From assembly GCF_045679555.1 (NCBI RefSeq), contig NC_092093.1:62574365-62638364 (forward strand): a stretch of 64,000 nucleotides of DNA. The letters are read 5' to 3'. Below, one piece after another: positions 26,207 to 38,519 of this stretch; the first letter of the stretch is position 1, and every line of letters begins with the position of its first letter. The notes beneath the pieces were generated by a model. That model was not told where the DNA came from and did not search any database. It was given only the letters and a program-made list of their open reading frames with translations. A program made the translations under genes and the position numbers. Origin of the DNA: Salvelinus alpinus. Taxonomy: Eukaryota > Chordata > Actinopteri > Salmoniformes > Salmonidae.

Positions 26207-26872
26207 CCTGAGCTGGAGCAGTCAGAGTTCAGAGGTTTAAGGTTCAACAGGTCACAGGTCAAGCCCCTCGGCACTCCTACACAGCGTCCGGTCCTGGACA
26301 GAGCTCACATTGACGACTGGACCATCCCCATCCTGGTTCACTGCTGTGTACAAGAGATGAGAGTGATTAGATTATAGATAGAAATGTACTCTAGAGAAAG
26401 GATACTGCTCTAAATGTCATATAAGAGAATGAGCATACCTGCTCTATCATGTTACATTTCTACCTTAAAACCCTCTTAACGTTTCAACCACCTCAATAAA
26501 CCCCAAGCTTAGCCCCCACACATTGATCCTGTGTGGAGCTGATTGCAGAGCACTGTCAAATGGATCCTCAGCAGTTGTGGAGGGAGTTGCTGGTTCTAGC
26601 TGCTAGCGTGGCAGAGGAGAAACCACACTGGGGTCAGTGAGCAGCAACATCAACAGCAGGCTCATCTCATCCTGGGCAGACAGACATTAGGCTACCCTGC
26701 CAGGCCTCCCCCTGCTACACTCCCCTTTAGTCTCTCACTTGTTACTTGGCCTATACGGCCACTCTGACCTGTCCAATTATTTCTAATTGGCCTATACGGC
26801 CACTATGACCTGTTCAATTCTTTCCATCACTATTATCCACCACCTCACCTCTACATTTTCACTACTATCCAC

Positions 26873-28631
26873 TAGAGGTCGACCGATTAATCGGAATAGC
26901 CAATTAATTAGGGCCGATTTCAAGTTTTCATAACAATCTGATATTTTTTTTTTTTTTTTTCACCTTTATTTAACTAGGCAAGTCAGTTAAGAACACATTC
27001 TTATTTTCAATGACAGCCTAGGAACGGTGGGTTAACTGCCTTGTTCAGGGGCAGAACGACAGATTTTTACCTTGTCAGCTCGAGGATTCAATCTTGCAAC
27101 CTTACGGTTAACTAGTCCAACGCTCTAACCACCTGCCTCTCATTGCACCCCACGAGGAGCCTGCCTGTTACGCGAATGCAGTAAGAAGCCAAGGTAAGTT
27201 GCTAGTTAGCATTAAACTTATCTTATAAAAAACAATCAATCATAATCACTAGTTAACTACACATGGTTGATGATATTACTAGTTTATCTAGCATGTCCTG
27301 CGTTGCATATAATCGATGCGGTGCGCATTCGCGAAAAAGGACTGTTGTTGCTCCAACGTGTACCTAACCATAAACATCAATGCCTTTCTTAAAATCAATA
27401 CACAGAAGTATATATATTTTAAACCTGCATATTTAGCTAAAAGAAATCCAGGTTAGCAGGCAATATTAACCAGGTGAAATTGTCACTTCTCTTGCGTTCA
27501 TTGCACACAGAGTTAGGGTATATGCAACAGTTTGGGCTGCCTGGCTCGTTGCGAACTAATTTGCCAGAATTGTACGTAATTATGACATAACATTGAAGGT
27601 TGTGCATTGTAACAGGAATATTTAGACTTATGGATGCCACCCGTTAGATAAAATACGGAACGGTTCCGTATTTCACTGAAATAAATGTTTTGTTTTCGAG
27701 ATGATAGTTTCCGGATTCGACCATATTAATGACCTAAGGCTCGTATTTCTGTGTGTTATTATGTTATAATTAAGTCTATGATTTGATAGAGCAGTCTGAC
27801 TGAGCGATGGTAGGCACCAGCAGCTCGTAAGCATTCATTCAAACAGCAATTTTGTGCGTTTTGCCAGCAGCTCTTCGCAAGGCTTCAAGCATTGCGCTGT
27901 TTATGACTTCAAGCCTATCAACTCCCGAGATTAGGCTGGTGTAACCGATGTGAAATGGCTAGCTAGTTAGCGGGGTGCGCGCTAATAGCGTTTCAAACGT
28001 CACTCGCTCTGAGACTTGGAGTAGTTGTTCCCCTTGCTCTGCATGGGTAACGCTGCTTCGAGTGTGGCTGTTGTCGATGTGTTCCTGGTTCGAGCCCAGT
28101 TAGGAGCGAGGAGAGGGACGGAAGCTATACTGTTACACTGGCAATACTAAAGTGCCTATAAGAACATCCAATAGTCAAAGGTATATGAAATTCAAATGGT
28201 AGAGAGAGAAATAGTCCTATAATAACCTCAACCTAAAACTTCTTACCTGGGAATATTTAAGACTCATGTTAAAAGGAACCACCAGCTTTCATATGTTCTC
28301 ATGTTCTGAGCAAGGAACTTAAACGTTAGCTTTTTACATGGCACATATTGCACTTTTACTTTCTTCTCCAACACTTTGTTTTTGCATTATTTAAACCAAA
28401 TTGAACATGTTTCATTATTTATTTGAGGCTAAATTGATTTTATTGATGTATTATATTAAAATAAGTGTTCATTCAGTATTGTTGTAATTGTCATTATTAC
28501 AAATAAATTAAAATATATATTTTTTAAAGAAAAAACACGAGAGAAAAAACAGCCGATTAATTCGTATCGGCTTTTTTTGGTCCTCCAATAATCGGTCTCG
28601 GTGTTGAAAAATCCTAATCGGTCGACCTCTA
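26873..28631. mobile_element. 1.76-kb hAT-type element, copy A
   Basis: The ends TAGAGGTCGACCGATTA and TAATCGGTCGACCTCTA (one gap) are inverted repeats, with an exact 8-bp duplication CTATCCAC at 26865-26872 and 28632-28639. No transposase frame is seen inside. It carries a reversed HpaI SINE at 26948-27175. Copy B lies in MYBL1 at 46534-48217. Confidence 0.88.
26948..27175 (-). mobile_element. HpaI-type SINE (reversed)
   Basis: TTTATTTAACTAGGCAAGTC at the tail side, TTTTTACCTTGTCAGCTCG in the body and the tRNA-like AACGCTCTAACCACCTGCC at the head identify it. It is nested in the hAT-type element. Confidence 0.85.
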
Positions 28632-28639
28632 CTATCCAC

Positions 28640-28940
28640 CTCACCTTCTCTTCCCCACATGCCTACAATCCCTTCCTACCCCACCCTCTCTCTCCCAATA
28701 GGCAGACCCAGAGCTGCATGACCTCCTTTTCCCCGCTTGCCCCCCCCACCCTCTCCCCACACCCTCTCGCCCCACTCCCCCTACACACACATACCCTCCC
28801 TCTCGCCCCACACCCACCCACCCTCCATCCCCACACCCACCCTCCCAGTCACCCCACACACCCCCCCTCACCCCACCGTCCCTCTCGCTGCCCACCCACA
28901 CACACACACACACACACATACACACATACACACACACGCT
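28640..28940. repeat. C-rich low-complexity tract with CA repeat
   Basis: CCCCACACCC-type sequence followed by a (CA)n tract at 28897-28938. Long reading frames on both strands here are composition artefacts. Confidence 0.85.
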
Positions 28941-30520
28941 GGGTCTGTGACATTCTCCCTGGCTCCTGTCAAGAGTGTGGAGGACTGGAGGTATTTATAG
29001 ATAAACTTCAAAGAGTCAGCGGAAGGTTGGGGCACACAGGCTAGTTACAGACCTTTAGGAAGCTGCCCAGTGGGACCACCAAGATAGGAAGAGGGCCATT
29101 ATAGAGACCACTCTCTACAAAGGTCGTAGTAGCCTATATGGAAGTCATCTTGAAGACCTTATTGAGAAAGCAGAATTTCATCAGGTCTCAATCATAGCTT
29201 AAATGATGCCTTGAAACGATATGGAGAAATTACATATGCAACCTCAATCAAATGTATTTTCTTCATGTTCAGATTTGTTAACGTTTACATGCTGATTATG
29301 TCATGTCTGTTATCTTGTTAGAAACAAAGCTCTTTGTTTGGTGGCGCGACGCTGTGACTGTGCCTTTGTTTCCGAGTGAGGTCAGCTAGCATGTTAAGTC
29401 ATTTCTTTCAGACCCTGGCATTGTGTGCTCGGTGTAGGCTATAACATGCTGGTAGAGGTAGTTTAACTGTGCTGTACTGAATGTCCCGAGTCGAGAGATC
29501 TAATTCAACTCACGTAGTAGTAACGACATAAAGGGAGAAAGCCTGTTAAAATGCAGAAGTGCAGGAATCGCCAGTTCCAAACTCAATTCAAATTCACATC
29601 TATGCAAGCCTGGCAAAATGACTGCGGGTCACCAAGCAGAATCCGCTTTTTAACATTCCAGAAATACTTTTGTTCAAAAGATAAATAAACTACCCGCAGT
29701 CTAATCTATAGCATACTCCTTCATTTGGAATGCAGAAAATAAATTCTTGATGAATCCGCAACCTCAAACCCATATTACAATATTACAGTGATACACATGA
29801 ACAATCACATAGGGGGAAATCAGACTTCACCCCAAGTTTGTGTTCAGGGGATTTAGGTCACTAAATAAATACATCAAAAAGAAAATGAATCCTCACATCC
29901 TACAACAAAAACACATTCACTGATGATTGCCAGATGTTGTACGCTTAGTTACAACACTGGGCTTGAATTAACTTGTGTTGACAAGCTCAAATATGTTGCT
30001 ATCAGAAATAGCCCTCCTCTTCCTGGTTTGTTCAGACATACGCATCCTTGCCTTCTGGACATCCTCTGAGGATGTTGAATAATCTGAACGGCATCATTTG
30101 TAGGAGTCTCAGCAGCACACCGTGTCTTGTCAGCGGTTAGACCTAGAGGTCAGGAAACTCTTGATAAACAGAAGTGAAAGAGCAACCAAGCGTGGCATGA
30201 ACCCAGTCTGTGTAGGCATTGGGGGACATAGCCTACCTAAACTGGGGTGTCCTCTTCTCTGCTGGTATGAAAGGATGGCCATGGCACAATAGGAGCTTTA
30301 TCAATAGTATTTTTTACAGACAGACCTACGTGTTGTTTAATTGGTGAGAGATCTAGGCTATTTGTTATGCAACAGTATGGATTATTTCTAAAGGGCCGAC
30401 TACCGTTAGCCTGTGGGCTATAAATTAGCAACGAGACACTAATCTACAATAGACAAACATCCTCCCGGGGAGGAATTGATAATGAAAGGTTTCTCTCTAA
30501 AAAAGGGAGGTGTGAGACTA
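28941..30520. other. Intergenic sequence, no gene seen
   Basis: Between SGK3 and MYBL1, about 1.6 kb of AT-balanced sequence without splice-bounded coding exons or repeats that I recognise. Non-coding first exons of SGK3 could lie here or further on towards 32.1 kb. Confidence 0.5.
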
Positions 30521-30534
30521 GCCTAGCTTGTGCC

Positions 30535-30665
30535 TAACTAGTCTGATTAATCAGGCTGTAATACACAATTCATCGGTATATACAGCCTGAGACGAAGGCC
30601 TGCAAAATCATGTAAATGTTCCCTAAAAGCCAGACTGTTGAATACAATTACATTTAAACTGGTAT
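30535..30665. repeat. Local duplication, copy 1
   Basis: TCTGATTAATCAGGCTGTAA, GCCTGCAAAATC and ACATTTAAACT recur in the same order and direction at 31109-31230, with roughly ten percent divergence. Confidence 0.8.
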
Positions 30666-31108
30666 TGTATTTCCTGTTTGCCTGGTCCATCTGAAAATAA
30701 CCAATCATAACAGTAAGCTACAACATTACATTGAATGGGGGGGGGGGGCTCAAGTAGGAAACACACCCTAAAATGACTGCTGTGTGGTAGATCCGTCTCA
30801 ATACACCAATGTCAGTTATAGATTTTCAGAGATATTCATCATTCAACTTTTTGGCCTATTTGCAGATTTAAAATGCTCCCGTGTTCAAATAGTTTTACTC
30901 ATCAAGTTCTGGTCCGTTAGTTCTCAGTGGTGCCGTTTATAGCCATAATTCCCAATCCTGAGAAGTAGAGCTTTATGAGACATAATGTGAGTTTGTCTCT
31001 GTGTATTATGGTAGTCTGTTCATCTGCCGGCTGTGACCAGCCAGCCAGTGTTGTGTTTGTTAATGGTGGAGGACTGAGGCGTCTGGACTGGACTGCTGGT
31101 TAGGCAAA

Positions 31109-31230
31109 ACTCTGATTAATCAGGCTGTAATACACAAGTCATTGGTACAGCCTGAAACGAATGCCTGCAAAATCGTGTAAACGTTCCTTACAGGCCAGAA
31201 TGTTGAATAGAATGACATTTAAACTTACTA
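31109..31230. repeat. Local duplication, copy 2
   Basis: Partner of 30535-30665, 570 bp away in the same direction. No coding frame is conserved. Confidence 0.8.
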
Positions 31231-32942
31231 GTTGTTACATTTTAGCCTACATACAGTCCCATCATAACAAGAGTGAAGTCTCAATCTCAACAGGGAACAC
31301 TGCACTGACATTACAAGTGGAAAATTAACGTTACACACAGATGTTTTCACATTGAAGACAACTGGGTGTTCCATGAACAGACAGACAGGAAAGAATGGGG
31401 GTATAATTATTAGTCCAAACAGTTGCAGAGTTTTGGTCGATCCCTCTCCGTTTCGTTCCGTTTACTTTCGTTTAAAAAACTTCTTGCAACAGAATCGGCG
31501 TAATTTTTTATTGAACCTTTAAATTAACTAGGAACGTAAGTTAAGATCACATGTGTGTGTAATGAATACACCCAGGACTTTAAAAAAAGTGTTTGTTAGT
31601 TGAAAAACGTTAGGTAAAGAGAGAGCGCTGGGCTCGGTTTCCCAAAAACATCTCAAGAACTTAGCCTTACGATGCTTTGGGAAACCGGGTCCTGTAAGTT
31701 GCTTTAACTTTCAGTTACCGAACAGACATTTCTAACTTAATAAAAAGTTACGTAATGACACCATTTAACAGTTTCAGGGCTGTAGGATGGCACAACGATA
31801 TTGAGGCAATGATATGCGGTGAATTGCAAAGACATCTTGTACGACAACATTTCAGAAAAGTATACGTGTAAACATACCTCCAACTAACTCCAATGACGTG
31901 TCGCGCTGAAGGCAAATGAATGTGTCAGTAAAAGACGACAAAATCCGGTGAGTTTGACTCAACTATGGGAAACGAACTCAAAGGTAAAGCGTGTACTTTC
32001 TACCATCCACTCCGAGCTTCAGTGGAGGGGTAGCTCGAAACAGGAAACATCTAGACGTTTGTGCTGCAAATTCAAATGAAATGAGTCACGGGACCACACT
32101 TCAAGAGGGATGAAAACATTTAGGTGGAAACATTAGCAAACAGTACCCTCCCCCCTGGCGGTGGAACGTGGGCAAGGCCACAACCTAAACCACGTTGTTC
32201 CATGTGAAATGAGTGTGTCGTTGACACAAGATCAACAGCCCACTGCATGTATGTAGAGCGTCATCTTTAATGGCTATTAAAGGTCTGTCTGCCTGTTTGG
32301 TAATTTCTTGTAACTTTTGTTCTATTCTACTCAATTGTATTGTATTATAAATATATTATGGTCTAGTCTGTTATGTTATTTATATTCTGTAATTCTATTC
32401 TTTGATAGTTAGAACACATGGATGTCCAAGTCCTATCTAGCAGGTGTCCCTTCCATTCTTGAAATTGTCTCTACATGCTTGGCGGTACTTATATCATAAC
32501 TGTGAAGGTTGACCTCTCCCTGACAGGAGGCTTGGTGACAGGAAGAGAGCAGTCCTGCAAGCTGCAGTGGTACCTTGAGGTCAGCATTAAAGTGCTCCAG
32601 GAAAGTGGACGTCTGCCAAGGAACTATACATGGCCCTGCCTCCCTCTTCAGGAAATATTGACTCAGTCAGATATGTCCTCTACCGGTACCAGTGGATAAA
32701 ACTAACCTTATCACTTTATGAATGTTCATGATGAAACATAGCGCACCTCTTTCCACGTAACTACAGTCATACTGACTGGCTCTTCCCATGGCTATAATAG
32801 TGGCCTTTCTATTTAAGCCTATAGGTGGATATCTATTGAGATAAAGCTCACCCAAAGTAGGCATGTGTATTGTAATAAATTAGCTAGTTAAACACAGGGC
32901 TGAAGAAATTGGTATATCCACTTTAAAACTGGATCCAACATA

Positions 32943-34552
32943 CAGTGACTTCGGAAAGTATTCAGACCACTTCACTTTTTACACATTGTTATTTTACAGG
33001 CTTATTCTAAAATGGGTTTAAAAAATGTATCCACTCAATCTACACACAATACCCCATAATGGCAAAGCAAAAACAGGTTTAGACATTTTTGCAAATTTAT
33101 TAAAAATTAAACACTGAAATATCACATTCACATAAGTATTCAGACCCTTTACTCAGTACTTTGTTGAAGCACCTTTGGCAGCTATTACAGCCTCGAGTCT
33201 TCTTGGGTATGACGCTACAAGCTTGGCACACCTGTATTTGTAAAGTTTCTCCCATTCTTCTCTGCAGATCCTCTCAAGCTCTGTCAGGTTGGATGGGGAG
33301 CGTCACTGCACAGCTATTTTCAGGTCTCTCCAGAGATGTTCAATTCGGGTTCAAGTCCAGGCTCTGGCTGGGCCACTCATGGACATTCAGAGACTTGTAC
33401 CGAAGCCACTCCTGCGTTGTCTTGGCTGTGTGCTTAGGGTCGTTATCCTGTTGGAAGGTGAATCTTTTCCCCAGTCTGAGGTCCTGAGCACTCTGGAGCA
33501 GGTTTTCATCAAGGATCTTTGTACTTTGCTCCGTTCATCTTTCGAGCCTGACTAGTCTCCCAGTCCCTGCTGCTGAAAAACATCCCCACACCACTCTCCA
33601 CCGTAGGGATGGTATTGGCCAGGTGATGAGTGTTGCCTGCTTTCCTCCAGACATGACGCTTGGCATTCAGGCCAAAGAGTTCAATCTAGGTTTCATCAGA
33701 CCAGAGAATCTTGTTTCTCCTGGTCTGAGAGTCCTTTAGGTGCCTTTTGGCAAACTCCAAGCGGGCTGTCATGTGCCTTTTACTGAGGAGTGGCTTCCGT
33801 CTGGCCACTCTACTATAAAGGCCTGATTGGTGGAGTGCTGCAGAGATGGTTGTCCCTCTGGAAGGTTCTCCCATCTCCACAGAGGAACTCTGGAGCTCTG
33901 TCAGAGTGAAAATCGGGTTCTTAGTCACCTCCTTGACCAAGGCCCTTCTCCCCCGATTGCCCAGTTTGGCCGGGTGGCTAGCTCTAGGAAGTGTCTTGGT
34001 GGTTCCAAAGTTCTTCGATTTAAGAATGATGGAGGCCACTGTATTCTTGGGGACCTTCAATGCTTCAGAAATGTTTTGGTACCCTTCCCCAGATCTGTGC
34101 CTCGACACAATCCGGTCTCTGAGCTCTATGGACAATTCCTTCAACCTCATGGCTTGGTTTTTGCTCTGATATGCACTGTCAACTGTGGGACCTTATATAC
34201 ACAGGTGTGTGCCTTTCCAAATCATGTCCAATCAATGGAATTTACCACAGTTGGACTCCAATGAAGTTGTAGAAACATCTCAAGGATGATCAATGGAAAC
34301 AGGATGCACCTGAGCTCAATTTCGAGTATCACAGCAAAATGTCTGAATACTTTTTATATTTTTTATAAAATAAAAAACATACTATTTATGTTTTTTATTT
34401 TTTATAAATGTGCAAAAGTTTCAAAACCTGTTTTCGCTTTGTCTTTATGGAGTATTGAGATTGATGAAGGAAAAAAAATACATTTTAGTATAAGACTAAC
34501 GTAACAAAACGTGCAAAAGGTGAAGGGGCCTGAATACTTTCCGAATGCATTG
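32943..34552 (-). mobile_element. Full-length but broken Tc1-like transposon
   Basis: The ends CAGTGACTTCGGAAAGTATT and AATACTTTCCGAATGCATTG are inverted repeats 1.6 kb apart. The minus strand encodes a transposase N-terminus (RHRSGEGYQNISEALKVP HTH) up to the first catalytic Asp in ILWSDET at 33690, where a stop follows. Later parts are in shifted frames (WPSQSLDLN near 33370). Inactive. Confidence 0.88.
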
Positions 34553-34929
34553 TTCATGTAGGTTTACCGTACTCAGATTATGTAACGTCACAAAGTATTT
34601 GGACACAAGGGGGCAGCAGAACGCCGTTTGAAATAGAGCTGTCATTCCACGGCTGATGTCATACATACAGTAGGTACTCTGTGTCCCAGGATCTGTTAAT
34701 AGTACTACAGAAGGCATACTGTTTTGTTGTTATTGTTAAATTGTTTTGTTATAAAAACGTCCATAATCGGCTCGTTTTGACAACAACATTGTGTGAGGAT
34801 TGTAGAATCAACGGACAAAAAATATAAAATAATATATTTTGTCACCATCCTTCGGATGATTGCAATGACACAATGAATCCTATGTGATGACAATATTGTC
34901 GTATTAATATTACCAGGTTCATTTGCGCT

Positions 34930-34990
34930 CAACGCAATAGGCGCTTTTTGGAGCGCTCCCCCGATTCTGACCAATCAGGTGCGAGGCCGC
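34930..34990 (+). promoter_or_regulatory. Candidate MYBL1 promoter core
   Basis: GACCAATCAG (CCAAT at 34971-34975, an NF-Y-type site) stands in a GC-rich stretch about 490 bp before the MYBL1 start codon, next to the imperfect palindrome GGCGCTTTTTGGAGCGC at 34940. NF-Y sites are usual in cell-cycle gene promoters. The transcription start is not visible from sequence alone. Confidence 0.45.
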
Positions 34991-35458
34991 CTGCGCAGAT
35001 TGAAAGACTCTTCTAGAAGGAGGCTGGACGCGAGATTCGGCGGGATGGACAAAAATCAGAATGTGAAAACAACAAAATAGAAGTGCATTAAACAGTGAGA
35101 GGGAGTACAGTGTTTAGGCTACAAGGCGGGTTACAGCTAGATAAATATGATCACATCCTGTTCGATCGGATGCTGACATTGCATGCATCGTGGTGACATG
35201 CAAAAGATAAGCAGACTCGTTTTTTTAAATTTACGATTGCACACATTTCCTACAGCGAGAACGAGTTTGACATGGAAGTGAAGCGCTAGCCAGCAAACGT
35301 AGCACTTTATTTTCACTTTCATAAAAGAAACTGGAAGATTATAGACATCGGGTGGTATGGAAAACTGTCCATAGAGATCACCTAATTCGTTTTTTATATG
35401 GATTTTAGCCCAACTACAAATAGAGGATATTTTTTAAAAGCGTTGATCAGCTGTCAAT

Positions 35459-37839
35459 ATGGCCGAAATAAAGTCGCTCAGGTGGGTGATACATTGTTGC
35501 TAAAGTTACCATTCATTAGGCTACTTACTAGCTATATTTTATTGTTTCAGATATGATACAAAAATGATCGTTGCAACAGAATAGTTACATTAAGGAAACT
35601 CACTCTGAACCACTGCTCTTGCATGGCATTATCTTATTAAGCCAGATGTCACGTTGATTTTGAGACATCACGAACACCTGCTCACGGTCACATTGTAGCG
35701 TTTTAGGATATTGAAATACAGTAGGCTACAGTAAATTACAGCCTAGTTATGCCTATAAAGGTTCATTCAAATAATTGTATAATTTAATGAATACGTTATT
35801 TGGCAGGATGTATGTGAAAATGCATGCATGTGGCACAAAAAATGTCTCCCTGATTATTTCCTGTCAAGGCCTGTGTCACGAGCTTGATAACCAACAAAGT
35901 TGCTTATTTTGTAGTAAGCTAGGCTATTTCCTAAATTGCTAATGATACCGTTGATAAAAAATAAAAAATAAACTTTTGAGTTGAGTTGTTTGGTGGGTTA
36001 TGTAACTGCTTTGGTCGGTATTGTAGCCTATTTTGCGGCTCAATTCAACACTCATTCATTGACATCTAACCCCGAACAGAAAACATGGCTTTGTATCATG
36101 AGAATGACTATTATTGAACAGGTAGTACGCTTGTTATTTTCATCCCAGGGTACATTTTTGTTGTTGTTTATAAGATTGGGTCATGGCCCAGCCAGCTTAT
36201 TTTAGAATGAACATTATTGTTTTAGGACAAAGGGAATTAATATAGGTGTATGTATTTAGAACAAAACACGTTTTTGTTGCTGTAGTCTAAATCCAACATA
36301 CAAATGTATTAGTCAACATAGTGTGATTGTTTTGTACACCATTCTACCCTGTTGTGTGGGTACATGGTGGGGAAATCCCCAATAACAAAAAAGTCCCAGA
36401 GAGTCCCAAAAAAAGGTACACAGAGCAGTCTACTACTGTAGGCTAGGCATCTATTGTTTTCACAAATCAGAATGTTCAGTTAATGACATATATTAATGCT
36501 AATGCTTTGGTTATTAAATAGACAGAACACTAATGTATTCATTTATGGAGATATTTTCCCTCTTGAGGTAAGGCCAGAGTGATGCAGCTGTGTGTTATTA
36601 GTATTCATGAGTTTGAGCCTGTGAATGGCTGAATGAACTATTGGTTTATAGGCTGATTGGAGCCTGCTCACTGCCCTTAAACACACAAACATGACAATGA
36701 TGTAATTTCTGTCTGAATGAACAGCTCAGTGGCGCGTGTGTGTATCCCTCCACCCCCTACCCGCCTAGACCCTACCCCCTTCGGTGTGCCCCATCTGGGG
36801 GTGAAAGGGGAGGGCCAGGTTGGGGGAGGATGGTCCTCTGCCTCTCCCTCTGCTTTACATTTCACGTGCAAGTTTAAATTGAAGTAACGGGTGGAAACAC
36901 ATTGACAAAAACAGTATTGCAGTTTTATATTTTATTCACATGCTAAATGAGGGATTGAAAAAGCATATGAAGAGGATGACACGTTTAGGTTCAGTTTGAT
37001 TTAGAAAATATATTTTTGCGCCTTCGCCAACATTATCCACATTCGTTACATAGGTTCATTCGTTACATAGGTTCATTCGTTACATAGGTTCATTCGTTAC
37101 ATAGGTTCATTCGTTACATAGGTTCATTCATTACATAGGTTAATTCGTTACATAGGTTCATTCGTTACATAGGTTCATTCGTTACATAGGTTCATTCATT
37201 ACATAGGTTCATTCATTACATAGGTTCATTCGTTACATAGGTTCATTCGTTACATAGGTTCATTCGTTACATAGGTTCATTCGTTACATAGGTTCATTCG
37301 TTACATAGGTTCATTCATTACATAGGTTCATTCATTACATAGGTTCATTCATTACATAGGTTCATTCATTACATAGATTCATTCATTACATAGGTTCATT
37401 CATTACATAGGTTCATTCATTACATAGGTTCATTCGTTACATAGGTTCATTCGTTACATAGGTTCATTCGTTACATAGGTTCATTCGTTACATAGGTTCA
37501 TTCGTTACATAGGTTCATTCATTACATAGGTTCATTCGTTACATAGGTTCATTCGTTACATAGGTATTAGACAGAGATTAAGATAATCTGACCACTACAA
37601 ATAAAGAACTAGTGTGTGAGGGAAAGTGAGCCTCAAACAGTGCAGGCTCGCTCCGGCACCTTAGCCAAGTTCTTATATAAGAAATCATTTCAATCCCCCG
37701 GGTTGGTTTTGAAACTCCTGTTAAGTTCAGCCTGGACCGTTAGGGCTGACCTATTAGTTTAGCCACTCCCTGACCTGCCTCCTCACAGCGCATACACTCA
37801 CACACACACCTTTATGCCACACACACACCTACCTTTATG

Positions 37840-37928
<89 letters not shown>

Positions 37929-38488
37929 TATAGGACAAAGAGCCGGTTGATGTAGAATTACCCAGCCACTTCCACCTCTCTCTTTCCTGTAGTGAGGGAA
38001 TTATGATGACATTTTATTGGCATGTCCCAGTCAGCACTGAAGAAGCCCTTTCATCACAGGCCAGTACTGAAAACCTGTGGGAGGCCTTGTTCTACCCACC
38101 ACAGTGTGTGTGTGTATGTGTGCGTGTTCCAATATTTGTGTGTTCATGTGCTCTGCTGGCTCGTGCAAGTGTTTTTCAGAGGCCAAAACAACAGCCATAT
38201 TTAGGAACTTTGTACTTTGACATTTTTTAGAAGAAAAGGAGTGCTGTAAATCCACCCGAATGGTCATCCCAACCAGGACGATTGCATCATGCTGAATGTT
38301 GTATAGAAATTATTGCTTATTTTGCACATTAGAGAGGCATTTTTATTTTATCAGGTAAGTTGACTGAGAACACATTCTCATTTACAGCAACAACCTGGGG
38401 AATAGTTATCGGGGAGAGGAATGAGCCAAATGTAAACTAGTGATGATTAGGTGGCCATGATGGTATGAAGGCCAGATTGGGAATTTAT

Positions 38489-38519
<31 letters not shown>

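Noticed and set aside
28601-29044. Proline-rich and glycine-rich frames on both strands
   Set aside because: They arise from the CCCCACAC-type low-complexity tract.
32475-32699. 74-residue plus-strand frame before the Tc1 element
   Set aside because: No splice sites, homology or codon pattern that I could recognise; left as unexplained intergenic sequence.
37040-37565. Regular short direct repeats resembling a CRISPR array
   Set aside because: Units are contiguous with no unique spacers, in an intron of a vertebrate gene. This is a minisatellite.
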